Of a stretch of 64,000 nt of DNA, positions 59,170-64,000 are shown one piece after another. The stretch is from the NCBI GenBank assembly GCA_020081605.1, contig JAHREC010000019.1:558001-622000 (forward strand), read 5' to 3'. Made by a program: the position numbers and the translations under genes. Position 1 is the stretch's first letter. Each line of letters opens with the position of its first letter. Source of the DNA: Albifimbria verrucaria (Eukaryota; Ascomycota; Sordariomycetes; Hypocreales; Stachybotryaceae). The notes below the pieces were generated by a model, which did not search any database, was not told the origin of the DNA, and saw only the letters and a list, made by a program, of their open reading frames with translations.

Positions 59170-61400
59170 TCATGTCAGCAAGACACTCACTCTTTCTACC
59201 GCCAACCTCTCCATCGCCTCACACCATAATCTGCCCAGAGCCTTTCTGTAAACTTTGCCCTCCGTTGTCCGCCCAATCCATAACACATTCACAAATCTGT
59301 ACCAGCCATCGCGGGCAAGGTCAGGACGATTTTGTAATTCCGACCATAGAATAGTATGGTATGCATTGTCGACTTTGACCCTGGCTTCTGATATAGCGAT
59401 TAACTCCTGTTCCTCTTCACGACCAGGCAACTTATTTCCTTGTTGAAGATTCAATCGTATACGTCCAACCCAGCTCCCTTGTGCTATGTCAATAATGTCC
59501 ATCTCAGGCACGCACGATGCTGTTTGCACCTTCTCGTTGAGGGCATCATGCTCCTCTGATGTTCCTATGAACTGGAATTTCGCGCGCAAAAGATCACCCT
59601 CGAAAAGCAAATGAGGAAAATACGTAATGATATTAATGTCTCGGAGACGTTGGAATGGTGGAATGGGGTACCTGAACTTTGGTTGCGGCTCAACATGGTT
59701 GTGGCTTGGATGCTGGTAATACGGCGTAACGGATCCGTCGAAATGTTTGGTCCAGCCGTCAGGCAACAGAGCTTTGGGGTTTTCAAAGTGCTTGCGCACT
59801 TGGTGATATGAATTGTCAACATCTTTCCATACTCCAGTGGCTTTCTCTTGTTTTCTCCACTTAGCAAGAGGATACACCATCATAGATGGTTGTGGGTATG
59901 AGAAGTCAGTTTCCCAGAAAGTTTCAAGATGATGTCCTCGATACGAGATCCACGACCAACTTGGGAAGTCTTGCTGCTGAGAACTCCAATCTCCTTGGGA
60001 ACGTGGCACTGCTCCCTCCGTCGGTATTGCCATAGAAGTCCAATATCAAAGGTGAATTCGGGGTTCCAAAGAGAAAATTACCGGGAAACCATTGACTCAT
60101 CGGTGTCATGATACCTTCAAAGGCATTCAAGGTATCGCTGGACATGGTCATGTCTCGGCCTGCGTATATCTGTGCAAGTTGGGCATATTCCTGCATACTG
60201 GGCCACACAGCTATAGAAGGCTTGTTGGATTTCTTGTCGATAACTGCCATCGATTGATGTTTGACTTCAGAGAGCACTTCGAGGTCTTCTGTCCACTGTG
60301 CGCCGGAGCAGGCCCAAGTAATAACTTGGCCTAACACAAGCAGGCGTTTAGAGAAAACCATTTCCTGAAGCGTCCATGCTCTTGTGGACCACTTAGAATC
60401 GGCTTGGGTTAGCGGGGTAGGCCAACGGCACCTTGACTTGCATCTATCAAAGTCTGAAAGGGCAGGTAGACGAATGGCAAGGGTGAAATGCTCGGGTTTG
60501 ACTGCATGACCTGTTGGATTCCCGAAGTGGCAGCTTCGGACAACAATGCAACGATAGTCAAATGAGCACCAGCATACACGGATCCCATTGCTTTAATCTG
60601 CTCCATCTTGGTTTGCATGTCGTCCTGCACAATACACATGCTGTCAACCCAAAGATATCGAATGCCAATCCACGAGCAGAGCTGCACAGCATCCCTGATA
60701 GTTGCTGGAAGCTCTAAGTTTCCTTGAGAAAACGCCCCAGGTAGTCTTAGGGATTGAATATTTGCCTTTGTCGCCACAGGAACCTTCGCCGTCCCCAGAC
60801 ATAACTTAACGCTGCGTATTGAACAGCGTTTTCGGGTGTGGTAATACACCTCTCTTCAACGTCAATGAAGCTCAACTTTGCCTTGGGCAAGAGAAATTCT
60901 TCGTGTTTGCCGGAGCATGTAGCTGCATGGTATTTATCACATTGGTCGATCCATCGCCTAATCAAGCTGACGTTGCAACAATTCACATCATAGACTCTAC
61001 CGCGCCCAATCTGGGAAGCTGAAAGAGCTGGGTTAGTCGACAGTAGCATACGACACTTCAACTTTGTCATGCTAGCACGCCTGTTGCTAGGATCCTGCGT
61101 CTTCTCGTCAAGATCGCCTTTGATGATGAACACAAAGGGCTGCGTTGAGCGAAAGTGAGCACTGACTCCGTAAACCTTGCCATACTTCTCCTCTAGACCG
61201 GCAACGTCGCGTGAGTGAAGGATGGAGTAACAGCTCTTGCAACCATTGAGTATTCTGATCTCGAGGTCGGTAGAAGTGCCAAGGAAAAAATCTACTTGTC
61301 CCGAGTACAGGTGAGGTTCACCTTGGGCAATGCTTATTTCCCAGCGTATCAAAGCATGACTTAGGTTCGTGCAATAATCACAAGCTCTAGATTGTTCCAT
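59170..61400 (-). CDS. HET-domain protein (second)
   Basis: ATG 61400 (MEQSRACDYCTNLSHALIRW), with an N-terminal Cys-containing region, then the HET domain: AVQYAALSYVWG, IRYLWVDSMCIVQDD and AHLTIVALLSEAA, then a TRAWTLQEMVFSKRLLV block, FGTPEFTFDIGLLW, DFPSWSWISYRG and a C-terminal LLPDGWTKHFDG/YYQHPSH unit. This is the layout of HET proteins with the PSWSW block. Four single-base losses are inferred near 60795, 60420, 60064 and 60022; each correction restores one of these motifs. Last residues VERVSVLLT, stop at 59170, about 740 residues. Non-self recognition or cell-death role by family; specificity unknown. Two HET genes bracketing metabolite genes is common in variable fungal regions. 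Confidence 0.8.
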
Positions 61401-62144
61401 TTTCGAACGTAAGTCTTAATTGATAAAGAAGTAAGTAGTGCTATAGAGTGTATACAAAGTCACCACCAAGCTCATAATGAAAGCATATGAAGTCGAACAG
61501 CGCATTGCGGGGCTGCATCAGCTGCAATATTTCAGCCTCACAAAGTGAGACGCTAATAAGCTAATCACCCCTCAGCTGAATGATGGAATTTCAGGTAGTA
61601 GATGACCAGTTTCTCTCCGAAGTTTTCAACACGAACCGTCCACTTGAGCATGGCCGGACTTCAAATGTAGTCTCTTAGTGCAAATAGCCTCGGCCCTGCG
61701 CACAGCTTGACCCTTTGATGTCTGTGCTAGGTATCAGAATTGCGACTATCGTTACCGGCCAAAGATCTGATCTGATTGTTCATCATGAGGTCGTCGGAAT
61801 CAGGTATTTTCCCATTGCACATGCCTTCTTTGCGCAGCTGGCTCAACTCGGCTCTCCGCTAACCAAGTTCAACTCGCAAGTTTGCAGCAGATCAACTGAT
61901 AAGCAAATTCTTATCCTAGAATATTGACAGTGCAGGCCTTGGAAAACTGTCATGAAAAATGTAAGCTGACTCCAGGATTGCGGTTCATGTTATCTTAGGA
62001 TTGGTGGCAATGTCCATAGCATTTACTTTAATTATGTATGTCTATTAGTATGATGGGCGAAACTATCGTCTCTTTCTTTTCCGATTTTTTTCTTTCACTT
62101 ATTTTCTTATCATTATCTCTTCTTCTTCTGTTGGTTTTCGTGTC
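61401..62144. other. Intergenic region, no gene seen
   Basis: About 740 nt with only short frames, upstream of the HET gene and downstream of the surface protein gene. Confidence 0.35.
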
Positions 62145-63196
62145 TCATGATGCAAGTTCAGCCCTGTGGTAATTATCGTCTGGAGCTTCGAAACGCTGCA
62201 CACTTGGTGCCTCGACAGGTCCTCTGTTCGGAACTTCGATAGGCTGCATAGGATAGCTCTGCTGAAATGTCGGCGGTGATTCATATGGAGTGCCGTGATC
62301 TTTCTTGGGTGTGATGACTGAACCGTAATCCGTCGGGGAATAAGGCTGTTGCGGTCCTGGTTGGTCATTTCCTGTTAATCCGACATAGGGATGAACTTCC
62401 TTCGCCCTCCTGGCCTCCTTTCGCTTTTGGAAACGTATGAACCAAATACCGAAAGCAACGAAGGCTATCAGCGCCAGTCCGCCAACTACACCGCCAACAA
62501 TAGCGCCAACATTCGTGTCATGTGATCCTTCCTTCGGCGTATTGGCAGTTGACGTTGAGCCCGGGGCTGATGATGATGTGGAAGCACTTTCACTGGATGT
62601 TTCGGAAGTGGTACTGGTTTCTCTACTCGTCGTAGGAACGCTTGTTTCTGTTCGGTCGACGGCAAGGTGTTCTCCGTTGATTGTGTCAAAGCACTCGAAA
62701 ATGGTAAGCCATTCGTCACCGATGTTTTCGACGCGGTCGCACATTTAGGCCATTGAGGGTCGTCGCTACTCAGAGGTTGGTTGTTAGAGAGTGGTTAGCA
62801 GTTGAGATGTGTAGGCTACTAACCAGCAGACATCGAGGGCTCCAAGCGTTCCGGTCGAGCATATGGGGTCGCCATTGTCGTAACAAGTTGTGTGAAACCA
62901 TTGATCGCATCCAAAAAGGAGCCGGACGTGGTGCAAGCGCCGCCTGGGCATTCCAGGTCTAGGAAATCTGTACAAATTTGGTATTAGCAAGCCAAATGAT
63001 GTCCAAGCTTTGAAGGATATGCGCTACCATTTGCGAGTGATAGATAACCGCAAGTTGCGGTCTTGATTGTGCTCTGCCGACGATAAAGTGCTGCATTCTG
63101 CTGAATCGGTGCTACGGTGGCCACAGGTGGCAATGCTACACCCAGCCCAAAGCTGCTCAGCGTTTGTTGAGCGATGGAATTCATCGCGTCTGGCAT
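62145..63196 (-). CDS. Single-pass plasma-membrane protein with Ser/Thr-rich ectodomain
   Basis: ATG 63196 (in-frame alternative at 63184, MNSIAQQTLSSFG). A Cys-patterned ectodomain (TATCGYLSLANGD, LECPGGACTTSG, FFGCDQWFHTTCYDNGD, CSTGTLGALDVCW) precedes a Ser/Thr stalk (ETSTTSETSSESASTSSSAPG), one transmembrane helix (GAIVGGVVGGLALIAFVAFG), a basic stop-transfer (RFQKRKEARRAK) and a Pro/Gln-rich cytosolic tail, stop 62145. Two introns are seen at roughly 62950-63030 and 62764-62820. One-base losses near 62915 and 62738 are inferred. The plan resembles Mid2/WSC-like surface sensors in fungi, but no WSC domain is recognised. Role in wall sensing is a guess from architecture. Confidence 0.7.
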
Positions 63197-64000
63197 GAGC
63201 TGACAAAATGTAGGCCCTGGCCCGGGCAGTCAGAAGCCTAAGTTTGGCATGCGAAGAGACTAGGAGAACAAGGCTCGCAAGAGAAGGGAGCTGACGAAAT
63301 CTCTGACATGGGTTACAATGCGATATGGAGGCCTGTAGTAATTAAGGTCGTCTTAGTGCAGCCCAGGGTGGGTGGTCCCTCGGATAAGGGGCCGCATCCG
63401 AAAGACCCATGAAATGGGGCAGGGTTGTTGTGGACCCAGGTCAAGCAAGGCTGTTGAGCTGCAAGCGTTGGATACGAAACGAAGAAGACATTGAGGGAGT
63501 TCATAGTTGCGTTGAAAGGAGAATGATCAGGCATCATGGTGTCATTCATTCTCTTGTACTCACACGTAGCCTGTGTCGTATGACAATATCTTACTGCTAC
63601 TTCCCGAACCTATACGTGTGGGAAACACCGTTTTTGACCTTCCGACTTTGGTTTAACATAGGTGTAATTGTACTTTACCGTAAAGGTTTGCATTATAGCC
63701 CGGCATCTATAGCCTTTAATCGTCTAAACTACCGGCACGGCTTGACGGCCTCTCTGTCTCCAGAGGAGTGGAGGGCTTCATTAGCGCAAGTGGATCAGCC
63801 AGCAGAAGGTGTGGGTGGTGCCATCATTCATTGGTGCTGCGACTTGTTGAATCAACGGTACACCCACTCTCCGTACACACAGCATGCCAAGCTCTCTTTT
63901 AGCTGAATTAAAGACGCTATTCTGGTGGGGAAAGGGGTCGCACCAGTTTCAAATACTCAAGGTCAGGAGACGTTTGCTGTTCTGCAACAAGCCAAGAGCT
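63197..64000. other. Right-edge region, no confident gene
   Basis: About 800 nt. A 165-codon plus frame at 63409-63906 and a 78-codon minus ATG frame at 63313-63549 overlap each other; neither has a recognised domain. Confidence 0.3.

Noticed and set aside
63409..63906. 165-codon plus frame at the right edge
   Set aside because: No recognisable motif, overlaps an opposite frame, and composition is not protein-like over its length.

Overview
The window comes from a filamentous ascomycete, most likely a sordariomycete and possibly Hypocreales. Genes carry short introns of about 47 to 82 nt with GT-AG ends and CTAAC-type branch sites, the upstream leaders I looked at are pyrimidine-rich, and the gene families are typical fungal ones: Zn(II)2Cys6 regulator, PDR transporter, HET-domain proteins, SAT4 receptor, CBM1 enzymes, LaeA-like methyltransferases. 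No rRNA, tRNA, CRISPR or intact transposon was recognised.

Layout. 0-11 kb: a Zn(II)2Cys6 regulator running off the left edge, divergent from a PDR-type ABC transporter, then a HET protein with WW-like modules and a cysteine-rich protein with a GPI-anchor-like tail. 12-13.5 kb: a secreted zinc metalloprotease with a C-terminal cellulose-binding module. 13.5-17.4 kb is gene-poor. 17.4-30.4 kb looks like a terpenoid-type biosynthetic cluster: FAD-linked oxidase, SAT4-type receptor, UbiA-family cyclase/prenyltransferase, alpha/beta hydrolase, methyltransferase, P450 and aldo-keto reductase. 30.76-31.10 kb is a perfect 8-bp satellite with 42 copies. 32-33 kb holds a GH11 xylanase with CBM1. After another gene-poor stretch and a conserved unknown gene, 38.2-46.5 kb has a LaeA-like methyltransferase, a second P450, an AtuA (DUF1446) protein and an SDR.

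49.1-57.7 kb is the most striking part: two tandem PvcA/DIT1-type isocyanide synthases, an MFS transporter, a DJ-1/PfpI protein of the isonitrile-hydratase type and a secreted tyrosinase. Together they suggest making an isocyanide, exporting it and detoxifying it, with a possible copper link. The window ends with a second HET protein and a single-pass Ser/Thr-rich surface protein.

Many genes are interrupted by single-base losses, nearly always in short homopolymers, with the reading frame continuing perfectly on the other side. I count roughly forty such events. This pattern fits uncorrected sequencing indels much better than gene decay, so these genes are annotated as CDS spanning the breaks. 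Exon boundaries were read by eye from splice signals and frame continuity.
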